In this document: in pieces, positions 15,767 to 22,435 of the stretch
Numbering within the stretch: the first letter of the stretch is position 1
Layout of the letters: each line of letters starts with the position of its first letter
Origin: Bacteroidota bacterium
Lineage (GTDB): Bacteria > Bacteroidota > Bacteroidia > Chitinophagales > BACL12
NCBI GenBank assembly: GCA_016124275.1
Contig: WGOA01000085.1
Coordinates: 1 to 50,093 of the forward strand
Length of the DNA stretch: 50,093 nucleotides
Direction of reading: 5' to 3'
The notes under the pieces: generated by a model
Database searches by the model: none
Seen by the model: the letters and a program-made list of their open reading frames with translations, nothing else
Told to the model about the DNA's origin: nothing
Translations under genes and position numbers: made by a program

Positions 15767-16510
15767 TCAACTCAATGCGATGACAGCAATGATGTAATCC
15801 GAAAACAGAATAAGGATGCAGCTGTACACCACTGCGCGGGTGCTGGCCTGGCCCAACTCAATAGAGCCGCCCTTGACGTAAAAGCCCTGGTAAGATGATA
15901 CCGAGGCAATCAAAAAGGCAAAAACCACTGCCTTGATCAGCATGAGCTGCACGTTAAAACCCCGGAAACTGGTGAGCAGCCCCTGAATGAATTCGCCCGA
16001 GGTCACGTATCCGGAAGCGATGGTGGCTGCATAGCCGCCTACAATGCTCAAAAAGCCAGCCATGGCCACCAGCATGGGAATGACGATAACTGAAGCCAGG
16101 ATGCGGGGTCCCACCAGGTAGGCTTCCGTAGAAATGCCCATGATCTCCAGCGCATCAATCTGTTCCGAAATGCGCATGTTGCCCAGCTCAGAACTCATGT
16201 TTGATCCCGCCTTTCCGGCCAGAATTAGGCACGAAAAAGTGGGGGCCAATTCAAGAATGGTGGTATCGCGCACGATCCAACCAAGGTAGTAGCCGGGAAC
16301 CAGCGAATTGCCAAAGATCTGGTAGGCGGTCTGCACAGCGGTTACCGCACCGATAAACAGCGATACCACGGCAATGATCAGGAATGACCCCACGCCGATG
16401 TCGTCCATCTGTCGGAGGGTTTCCCGCCAGTACATGCGGAATTGCTCCGGGCGCACAAACAAGGCGCGCAGCATGAGCAAGTATTGACCAAAATGTTCAA
16501 AGAATTTCAT
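15767..16510 (-). CDS. mlaE: ABC transporter permease, MlaE family
   Basis: 247 residues from the ATG at 16510 (MKFFEHFGQYLLML); an in-frame GTG two codons earlier is possible. About five to six membrane helices. Family hallmarks: an amphipathic N-terminus ending in the interfacial helix FRMYWRETLRQMDDIGVGS, the central segment LAGKAGSNMSSELGNMRISE followed by QIDALEIMGI (the coupling region seen across MlaE/TGD1 proteins), and PRILASVIVIPMLV. First gene of an operon with the MlaF-like ATPase. The GC-rich region upstream has no exact TAnnTTTG; GAAAATTA at 16573-16580 is a one-mismatch candidate on the minus strand. Confidence 0.88.
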   Translation of the reverse strand: MKFFEHFGQYLLMLRALFVRPEQFRMYWRETLRQMDDIGVGSFLIIAVVSLFIGAVTAVQTAYQIFGNSLVPGYYLGWIVRDTTILELAPTFSCLILAGKAGSNMSSELGNMRISEQIDALEIMGISTEAYLVGPRILASVIVIPMLVAMAGFLSIVGGYAATIASGYVTSGEFIQGLLTSFRGFNVQLMLIKAVVFAFLIASVSSYQGFYVKGGSIELGQASTRAVVYSCILILFSDYIIAVIALS

Positions 16511-16677
16511 GGGCACTGGACATAGGCAAAAAACAAGTGGGCAGCCGGGGAAGGGCTGCTGTAACCCGAGCGGAAAATTAGGAAATAACCAGCAGCCTTC
16601 CGCCCTTGTCCCAAGCTGCCGCTTGAATGCCTAACTTGGCCGCAGGGCGCAAATCCAGCCCCTTCCCCTGAATACGC

Positions 16678-17394
16678 ATGAACACAGCTAAAAGATTTGC
16701 GGTTTTAACCGGTGCCAGCCGGGGAATCGGTCGCGCCCTGGCCTTTGCCCTGGCCCGCGACGGGTACGATTTGGCGGTTTGCAGCCGCAGCCAGGCCAAA
16801 CTGGACGAATTGCAAGCTGAGCTTGCCAAAGTTCATCCAGATATTATATTGCATACGATGGCCTGTGATGTTTCCAGGCGAAAGGAAGTTGATCGCTTTG
16901 CAGCCCAAGTCCTGAAGTGGAGCCAGCGCGTAGATGCCCTGATTAACAACGCCGGCGTGTTCATTATGGGCACTATTTTGGGCGAAGAAGAAGGGCGCCT
17001 TGAGCAAATGTTGGATACGAATTTGCTGAGTGCGTATCACCTCACGCGGGCGCTTGCGCCGCACATGGTAGCTCGCGGCAGCGGCGACATAGTGAACATT
17101 TGTTCAGTTGCCAGCTTGCAGGCCTATCCCGGCGGTGGCTCCTATAGCATCAGCAAACACGCGCTGTTGGGCTTTTCGCGCAATTTGCGCAACGAGTTAA
17201 AGCCTGCAGGGGTTCGCGTAACGGCAGTGATGCCCGGCGCAGTACTAACGGATTCCTGGAGCGGCGTGGATTTGCCTGAAGAGCGCTTCATTAACGTGGA
17301 AGATCTGGCCGACATGATTGCCGGGGTTCTGCGGTTGTCGCCCAGAACGGTGGTGGAGGATATCGTCATCCGTCCGCAGCCCGGGGATATCTAA
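16678..17394 (+). CDS. Short-chain dehydrogenase/reductase
   Basis: 238 residues, a classical SDR. It has the NAD(P)-binding TGASRGIG (residues 11-18), CDVS at the adenine-binding turn, NNAG (~90-93), catalytic Ser/Tyr/Lys in NICSVASLQAY...SYSISK, and PGAVLTDSW after the active site. An arginine-containing SRSQAKLDEL after strand 2 suggests NADP preference. Similar proteins are often annotated as 3-oxoacyl-ACP reductase-like, but the substrate cannot be told from sequence. It is transcribed away from mlaE, and a 20-bp tandem repeat begins 2 bp after its stop. Confidence 0.88.
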   Translation: MNTAKRFAVLTGASRGIGRALAFALARDGYDLAVCSRSQAKLDELQAELAKVHPDIILHTMACDVSRRKEVDRFAAQVLKWSQRVDALINNAGVFIMGTILGEEEGRLEQMLDTNLLSAYHLTRALAPHMVARGSGDIVNICSVASLQAYPGGGSYSISKHALLGFSRNLRNELKPAGVRVTAVMPGAVLTDSWSGVDLPEERFINVEDLADMIAGVLRLSPRTVVEDIVIRPQPGDI

Positions 17395-17396
17395 CT

Positions 17397-17476
17397 GCAC
17401 GCTTGCCTGGTAGGATGCACGCTTGCCTGGTAGGCCGCACGCTTGCCTGATAAGCCGAACGCTCGCCTGGCAGGCC
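17397..17476. repeat. Four 20-bp non-coding tandem repeats
   Basis: Four contiguous 20-bp units of the form GCACGCTTGCCTGGTAGGCC, with 0-5 changes each, sit between the SDR stop and the convergent CxxC gene. Units 2 and 4 contain a small inverted repeat (GCCT-3nt-AGGC) and unit 3 an alternative one (GCTT/AAGC). Units are adjacent, without spacers, so this is not CRISPR. Confidence 0.85.
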
Positions 17477-17480
17477 GATC

Positions 17481-17729
17481 TCACGCTGCCTCCCGCGCAA
17501 TCCTTCTGTGTCGGTACCACCACAAGCCCCCGATGGTCAAGGCCAATACATAGGGCAGACTGAGCAGGTACAATATAGCGTCATTGAGTCCGAGGCTGGC
17601 GGTATTGCCGTCTTTCATGGCATCCATGGCCGTTTTGGTGCACATGGCACACTGGGCCTGGACAGCGGCATCGGACAGCAGCATGAAGGCTACCAGCAGC
17701 AAAAAACCCGAAACAGACCTGATTTTCAT
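17481..17729 (-). CDS. Small CxxC membrane protein, last gene of the oxidase cluster
   Basis: 82 residues from the ATG at 17729; upstream in-frame starts would add a tail without signal character. It has a signal peptide or first helix (VSGFLLLVAFMLLSDAAVQA), then QCAMCTKTA with Cys27 and Cys30, a short loop with GLNDAILYL, and a second helix (PYVLALTIGGLWWYRH). The CAMC pair would face the periplasm. I recall similar small QCAMC proteins near cytochrome oxidase genes in Bacteroidota, so a role in copper delivery or thiol chemistry is plausible but unproven. A near-match -7 box (TAAATTTA) lies about 10 nt before the ATG, so it may have its own promoter. Confidence 0.7.
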   Translation of the reverse strand: MKIRSVSGFLLLVAFMLLSDAAVQAQCAMCTKTAMDAMKDGNTASLGLNDAILYLLSLPYVLALTIGGLWWYRHRRIAREAA

Positions 17730-17827
17730 ACCCTTAAATTTACGAACAACATAAAGAAAACCGGCGTTTAGAACCGTCAAACGCGGATTCAAAATTTTGT
17801 ACCGGGCGGCGAAAGGCATTCCCAGCA

Positions 17828-18376
17828 CTACCCGTAATACGGCGCAATCATCAGATACACGACAACCCCCGTAACCGACACGTACAGCCAGATAGGAAAG
17901 GTCCAGCGGGCTAGCTTGCGGTGCTGCTCCAGGCGCCCGGAAATGGCCCGGTAAATGGTAAACAGCACCAGCGGAAGAATGATGGTGGCCAGCAAGATGT
18001 GGCTGATCAGGATAACATAATAAATGTTACGGATAAAACCTTCACCGCCATAAGGGGTACTTTCGGAGGCCGCGTGGTAAACCACATAGGACACCAAAAA
18101 CACCGCTGACAGCACAAAGGCCGCCATCATGCAGGCCCGGTGGGCCCAAACCTTTTTCTGCCGGATAAACGCAAAACCCGTCAAGAGCAACACACTCACG
18201 CTGCTGTTCAACAAGGCATGAAATGCCGGTAACCGCGACACGTCCAGGCTCAGCCGCACCGCTGGCGTATAAAACAGCAAGGCCACCACAACTGGCACGG
18301 CAATGGAAACTGCCGTGATGATGCGGTTCATCTTCTTTTCGCTCGCGGTGAAGGCCTTTATCGATTTAGCGCTCAT
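17828..18376 (-). CDS. DUF420 membrane protein (CtaM-like oxidase maturation)
   Basis: 182 residues, with five likely membrane helices and conserved histidines of the DUF420 family (LPAFHALLNSSVSVLLL, KKVWAHRACMMAAF, VVYHAASESTPYGGEG, ILISHILLATIILP, QHRKLARWTFPIWLYVSVTG). DUF420 proteins are found with haem-copper oxidase genes; the Staphylococcus member CtaM is required for a haem-copper oxidase. Overlaps the end of the Sco gene by 11 bp, so the two are translationally linked. Possible role in haem or copper insertion into the oxidase. Confidence 0.85.
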   Translation of the reverse strand: MSAKSIKAFTASEKKMNRIITAVSIAVPVVVALLFYTPAVRLSLDVSRLPAFHALLNSSVSVLLLTGFAFIRQKKVWAHRACMMAAFVLSAVFLVSYVVYHAASESTPYGGEGFIRNIYYVILISHILLATIILPLVLFTIYRAISGRLEQHRKLARWTFPIWLYVSVTGVVVYLMIAPYYG

Positions 18377-19019
18377 CTTCAGTTAACAAATAACGGACGT
18401 CATTGATCAATTTATCGACCTCTTTTGGGTCGGTTCCCAGGTAATATCCGCGGATTCCTCCCTCGCGATCCAACAAAATGAACTTCTCGCTGTGGTCAAT
18501 GTCGCCATCCTCGTTGTACACCAGGTTGGCCAAAAAACCTTCCTCGCCCAACGGATACACCTGGCTGCGTGGGCCGCGCAGAAAGTACCAACTGCCGGGC
18601 ACGGCCTCCAGCTTTTCGGCATAATCTCGAAGTGCCGGGATAGAATCCTTGTCGGGATCCAGGGTAAAAGAAAGGATGCCAAAATCCTTCCGGTCGCCGT
18701 AAGTCTTCTGCACCCGGGTCATCTGCGAGCTCATCATGGGGCAGGCTGCGGTGCAATTGGTGAAAAAAAAGTCCACCACATAGACACGGCCGCGCATCTC
18801 TGCCGAACCGATGCTGTCGCCGGTATGGCTCATAAGGCGAAACTTGGGTGCAAAACGCAAAGGCTCCTCGTAAAAGCGCGCAGTAGGCCGCAACAATTCA
18901 TCCACGCGCGTGGTCTGGCTGGCTTCGCGGGCCTTGGGTTGGTACACAAAAATGAAAAACAACACAAAGGCTACCCCGACTATGCCGGTGCCTAAAATCC
19001 AGGAGGTTCGGTTGTCCAT
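18366..19019 (-). CDS. sco1: Sco1/SenC copper chaperone for the CuA site
   Basis: 217 residues. N-terminal membrane anchor (ILGTGIVGVAFVLFFIFVYQ), then a thioredoxin-like domain. The copper ligands are complete: Cys89 and Cys93 in FFTNCTAACPMM, and His176 in DIDHSEKFILLD. Expected to load or reduce the CuA centre of oxidase subunit II (24326-25777). It lies between a second Sco-like gene (34 bp upstream) and DUF420 (11-bp overlap downstream). Confidence 0.93.
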   Translation of the reverse strand: MDNRTSWILGTGIVGVAFVLFFIFVYQPKAREASQTTRVDELLRPTARFYEEPLRFAPKFRLMSHTGDSIGSAEMRGRVYVVDFFFTNCTAACPMMSSQMTRVQKTYGDRKDFGILSFTLDPDKDSIPALRDYAEKLEAVPGSWYFLRGPRSQVYPLGEEGFLANLVYNEDGDIDHSEKFILLDREGGIRGYYLGTDPKEVDKLINDVRYLLTEDER

Positions 19020-19053
19020 GGTTCGAATTGGGCGACAAGCCCGCGGCAGGCGT

Positions 19054-19719
19054 TTAGCGCTGCTTATCGTCGTCGTGCCGCAGCATCAGGACGATGTCGT
19101 TGACCAAGTCGCGATAACCAACAGAGTCAACCGGATTGTAGTACCCGCGCACCTTGCCTTCAAAATCCAACAGCGCTACTTCGTCCGGTCTTCCGAACGC
19201 AAAACTACGTCCAGCCAGGCCGACTTGGTCCATTTCCTGACGAATCTGAGCGGTATCGCCATAAACGAAATGCCAGCTGGGATAATTGCTGAATTTGCGG
19301 CCAATGGCCCACATGGCATTGCGGTCTGCGATGGGATCCAGCGAGAACGTCAATACCCGAAAATGCTTGTATTTGCTCACCGCGTACTGCACGTCGCGCA
19401 CCGCGCGAATCTGCGCAATGCAGGGCTCTTCGCAGCCTGGCCGGATGAAATGCGCAATCCAGATCTTGTCGCGCATTACATCCTCCGTGAGGGTGTCGCC
19501 CTGGTGCGAGTAAACCGTGAATGAACCCGTGCTAATGGCCGGATCCGCGATATAAACCGGACTGGGCTCAATAGCGCGCAGCAACCCAAAGCCCCACATC
19601 ATGCCCAGAATGAGGGTAGCAGGAACGACAAAAAGCACCAACGAGGCTGCAATCAGCCGCCAAACCCTTCCCTTGCGGTATGGTACAGGCGAATAGGGTT
19701 CGGTTTCCGGGTCAGCCAT
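19054..19719 (-). CDS. Sco-like thioredoxin-fold protein lacking the copper histidine
   Basis: 221 residues from the ATG at 19719 (MADPETEPYS), 8 bp after the subunit IV stop; a longer in-frame reading overlaps that gene and is rejected. An N-terminal anchor (LIAASLVLFVVPATLILGMM) is followed by a Sco fold with Cys96 and Cys100 in FIRPGCEEPC. Aligning DHSEKFILLD of the neighbouring Sco1 with GRPDEVALLD here places Arg177 where the copper-binding histidine should be. Two of three ligands remain, so a thiol-disulphide reductase role for CuA cysteines is more likely than copper carriage. Copper binding through another residue is not excluded. Confidence 0.85.
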   Translation of the reverse strand: MADPETEPYSPVPYRKGRVWRLIAASLVLFVVPATLILGMMWGFGLLRAIEPSPVYIADPAISTGSFTVYSHQGDTLTEDVMRDKIWIAHFIRPGCEEPCIAQIRAVRDVQYAVSKYKHFRVLTFSLDPIADRNAMWAIGRKFSNYPSWHFVYGDTAQIRQEMDQVGLAGRSFAFGRPDEVALLDFEGKVRGYYNPVDSVGYRDLVNDIVLMLRHDDDKQR

Positions 19720-19727
19720 AGTATAAG

Positions 19728-20075
19728 TTATCCAAACCAGGTGCGCAGCTGCAGCCAGGAAACCCCTTCGTAGCTGAACGCAATGATGGCCCAAATCAAA
19801 AACAAGAAGGGGGCCATGACCGAGATGGTCAGCGGCTTGAGTTCATAGCGCAAGTGCATAAACTCGCTCATAATGTAGTAGGCCTTGGCGGCGCTCAACA
19901 CAATGAACAACACATTCAAAGGCAACTTGGCCGCTACCTTGGCTTCTTCGCTCAGGCCGAGCCAGGAGTAATGGCTCAACGCTGCAATGATTTCAACGGC
20001 CGTGACAATTGCCAGGATGCCGCAAACGCGGTAAACGCGCTTAATGCTTTCTTCGTGCGTAATTCCGGTAGCCAT
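19728..20075 (-). CDS. Cytochrome c oxidase subunit IV (prokaryotic, membrane)
   Basis: 115 residues from the ATG at 20075 (MATGITHEESIKRVYRV). Three membrane helices (VCGILAIVTAVEIIAALSH, LPLNVLFIVLSAAKAYYIMS, LTISVMAPFLFLIWAIIAFS) in the pattern of the bacterial subunit IV / COX4_pro family, with YYIMSEFMHLRYE between helices 2 and 3. Sits directly after subunit III in the operon. A structural, non-catalytic subunit. Confidence 0.85.
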   Translation of the reverse strand: MATGITHEESIKRVYRVCGILAIVTAVEIIAALSHYSWLGLSEEAKVAAKLPLNVLFIVLSAAKAYYIMSEFMHLRYELKPLTISVMAPFLFLIWAIIAFSYEGVSWLQLRTWFG

Positions 20076-20163
20076 GGAGAGTGCTTTGACTGCTGTTGAA
20101 AAGAGAGGCGAGGTGACGGGTAGTTCAGCGCTCCGCGAAACGGAGCGATGTTTGTGTAGCGGT

Positions 20164-20871
20164 TTAGAGCAGGTAGAAGGCCATGAACACATAGACCCAA
20201 ACCAGGTCAACGAAGTGCCAGTAGAGACCCACTTTCTCAATCATTTCGTAATGACCACGCCGGTCGTAGGTGCCGATCCAGGTTTGAAACAGCACGATGC
20301 TGTTAATGACAACCCCAACCGAAACGTGCGCCCCGTGAAAGCCGGTAATGATGAAGAACAAAGCGCCGAAAGCAGCTGCCCCAAAGGGGTTGCCCGTTGG
20401 CGTCATGCCTTCGTGAATCAGGTGCTGCCATTCCCAGGCCTGGCTGCCCACAAAAACGAGTCCGCCCAAAATGGTCCACACCATCCAGAACATAACCCCT
20501 TTGCGGTTCATGCGGGTGCCTTCCTGAACGGCGCGCACCATGGTCACCGAACTGACGATCAAGGTGAAGGTCATGAAGGTTACAAAGATGAGCGGCAGGT
20601 TGGCATGTCCGGTTACCGGCGTAGCCGAGAACACTTCGTTGGGGTCAGGCCATGAATTCCATGCGCCCGCACTGTGTGTCGGGTGGGCAAAGCGGATGGC
20701 CGCATAGGCAATCAGAAAACCGGCGAAGGTAAACGTGTCTGAGATGAGGAAGTACCACATCATCAGTTTGCCATAACTGGCTTTAACGGGCTCCTGCCCG
20801 CCGCTCCACAGCTCCTCCGTGGATTGCTCCAGGGCGTGGTCGTGGTGTGCGGTCATTGCGGAATCGGCCAT
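20164..20871 (-). CDS. ctaE: Cytochrome c oxidase subunit III, copy A
   Basis: 235 residues, seven predicted helices. Subunit III features include MMWYFLISDTFTFAGFLIAY, GSQAWEWQHLI (conserved glutamate and tryptophan region), FFIITGFHGAHVSVGVV with the GFHGxHV motif, and YWHFVDLVWVYVFMAFYL at the end. Only 15 bp separates it from the second subunit III gene upstream. Non-catalytic; stabilises subunit I and the proton uptake path. Confidence 0.93.
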   Translation of the reverse strand: MADSAMTAHHDHALEQSTEELWSGGQEPVKASYGKLMMWYFLISDTFTFAGFLIAYAAIRFAHPTHSAGAWNSWPDPNEVFSATPVTGHANLPLIFVTFMTFTLIVSSVTMVRAVQEGTRMNRKGVMFWMVWTILGGLVFVGSQAWEWQHLIHEGMTPTGNPFGAAAFGALFFIITGFHGAHVSVGVVINSIVLFQTWIGTYDRRGHYEMIEKVGLYWHFVDLVWVYVFMAFYLL

Positions 20872-20886
20872 CGAACGGTGTTGAGA

Positions 20887-21504
20887 TTAGGTGTTGGCAA
20901 TGAAGAAAATGAACAGATAGAGCCACAGGGCATCGACAAAATGCCAGTACGTTGCCACCAGCTCAATGCCGGGAACCTTCTCGGGATGAAGGTTGAGCAT
21001 CAAGGCATCTTCGGGCGTGCGGTAATGGCGCAAGGCGAGAAAAAACAAGAACCCCATAGCCACAACTCCCCCCGCTGCGTGAAGAAAGTGTGCTCCAGAA
21101 ATGACGTATAGAAAATCTGCTGCTACTTTGTCGCCGATGCCCAGTTGGCTGATCACCAGCATTTCCTGCCAGGCCATCCACTGGCTGAGCAAAAACCCAA
21201 AGCCCAGCACAAACGTAAGCGCCAGCAAGTTCCGGTAGGCTTTGACGTTGTTGCGATGAAACGCGCGCACGGCAAAAAAGATGCTGATGCTGCTGGCCAG
21301 AATCAGCGTAGTAGATACCCAAAACAGCGAGGGAAGTTCCACGCTTTCCCAGACATTGGTATCCGCATGCTTAACAATGTACGCACTGGTGAACCCCGCG
21401 AACAACATCACGATCGACGCCATGGACAACCACATCATAAACCGGTGCGGATGCACGGTTTTTCGAAGTTGCTGGGGCAGTGCGATATGGTCAGAAGGGG
21501 TCAT
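20887..21504 (-). CDS. Cytochrome c oxidase subunit III-like, copy B
   Basis: 205 residues, five to six helices. MMWLSMASIVMLFAGFTSAY, LSQWMAWQEMLV, LYVISGAHFLHAAGGVVAM and YWHFVDALWLYLFIFFIA align with subunit III, but the sequence is shorter and the GFHGxHV motif has become GAHFLHA. This is the second, diverged subunit III seen in many Bacteroidota oxidase clusters. It follows ctaB by 8 bp. Confidence 0.88.
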   Translation of the reverse strand: MTPSDHIALPQQLRKTVHPHRFMMWLSMASIVMLFAGFTSAYIVKHADTNVWESVELPSLFWVSTTLILASSISIFFAVRAFHRNNVKAYRNLLALTFVLGFGFLLSQWMAWQEMLVISQLGIGDKVAADFLYVISGAHFLHAAGGVVAMGFLFFLALRHYRTPEDALMLNLHPEKVPGIELVATYWHFVDALWLYLFIFFIANT

Positions 21505-21512
21505 GAAGGTTA

Positions 21513-22421
21513 TTAAACAATTTTGTCAAACACCAAGGCCAAAAGCACCGTTGGCAGGTAAGCAAAGGATCCGAACAACAAACTCCGCGCCTCTTTCATG
21601 GCGCAGGTTTGGTACAGGCGAATGGCTTGGAAGGTGAAAGCAAGTCCGGCAACCGATACCACAGCCGCAGAGACCCAGCCCGCCAGGCCCATCCAGAAGG
21701 GTAACAAACCAACCGGCAACAAAATGGCCGTGTAAATGATGATGTGTACGGCTGTGGCGCGGGTGCGGCCTGAAGCATCAGGAAGCAGGTCAAAGCCGGC
21801 TTTGGCGTAATCTTCCCGCGACAACCAGGCTATGGCCCAGAAGTGCGGAAACTGCCAGAAAAACTGAATCGCGAATAAAGCCAAAGCTTCCGGGCCCACA
21901 CTTCCGGTAACCGCTACCCAGCCAATAACCGGTGGAATGGCCCCTGGAATCGCGCCAATGAAAACGGCCACCGGACTGATGCGTTTCATCGGCGTGTAGA
22001 TGAAGGCATAAGACAACAGCGAGAGCGCTCCGAGAAGGGCGGTGAGCGGTTGAAAGGCCCACCAGAGCACGGCCACTCCGCCCACTCCGGAAAAACCCGC
22101 GACCAGCAACGCCGTTCCCATGGTCATGCGACCAGATGGCAACGGCCGGTTGGCCGTCCGGGTCATGAACGCATCGGTATCCCGCTCAATGATTTCATTC
22201 AGGGCATTGGCCGAAGCCGTGACCAGTAATCCCCCAAGCAGCAGCAGGAGGAACGAGGGCCATTCCACCGAAAGCGGAGCAGCCAAAAGGTAACCCATGC
22301 CCGCGGAGAACACCACAATGGTGGACAGGCGCAACTTGACCAGCGCGCTCAGATCTTTGAAAAGACCGGTGCGCTGATCGGCTAAAGCCTGGTTAGTTGC
22401 AGATGAGAGCGTAGGTTCCAT
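21513..22421 (-). CDS. ctaB: Protohaem IX farnesyltransferase (haem O synthase)
   Basis: 302 residues, UbiA-type prenyltransferase that converts haem B to haem O for the oxidase. The first aspartate-rich motif is NALNEIIERDTDAFMTRT followed by ANRPLPSGRM, both diagnostic of the CtaB/CyoE subfamily. The second polar loop includes SREDYAKAGFDLLPDASG. About nine membrane helices. No ctaA (haem A synthase) is present in the window, so whether the oxidase uses haem A is not settled here. Confidence 0.95.
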   Translation of the reverse strand: MEPTLSSATNQALADQRTGLFKDLSALVKLRLSTIVVFSAGMGYLLAAPLSVEWPSFLLLLLGGLLVTASANALNEIIERDTDAFMTRTANRPLPSGRMTMGTALLVAGFSGVGGVAVLWWAFQPLTALLGALSLLSYAFIYTPMKRISPVAVFIGAIPGAIPPVIGWVAVTGSVGPEALALFAIQFFWQFPHFWAIAWLSREDYAKAGFDLLPDASGRTRATAVHIIIYTAILLPVGLLPFWMGLAGWVSAAVVSVAGLAFTFQAIRLYQTCAMKEARSLLFGSFAYLPTVLLALVFDKIV

Positions 22422-22435
22422 TATGCTGGGTCTGG

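Noticed and set aside
16541-16559. Inverted repeat GCAGCC/GGCTGC upstream of mlaE as a terminator or riboswitch
   Set aside because: Short stem, no minus-strand gene upstream to terminate, the T-run is 8 nt away, and no riboswitch core was recognised.
17397-17476. 20-bp repeats as a CRISPR array
   Set aside because: Units are contiguous with no spacers and no cas genes are present.
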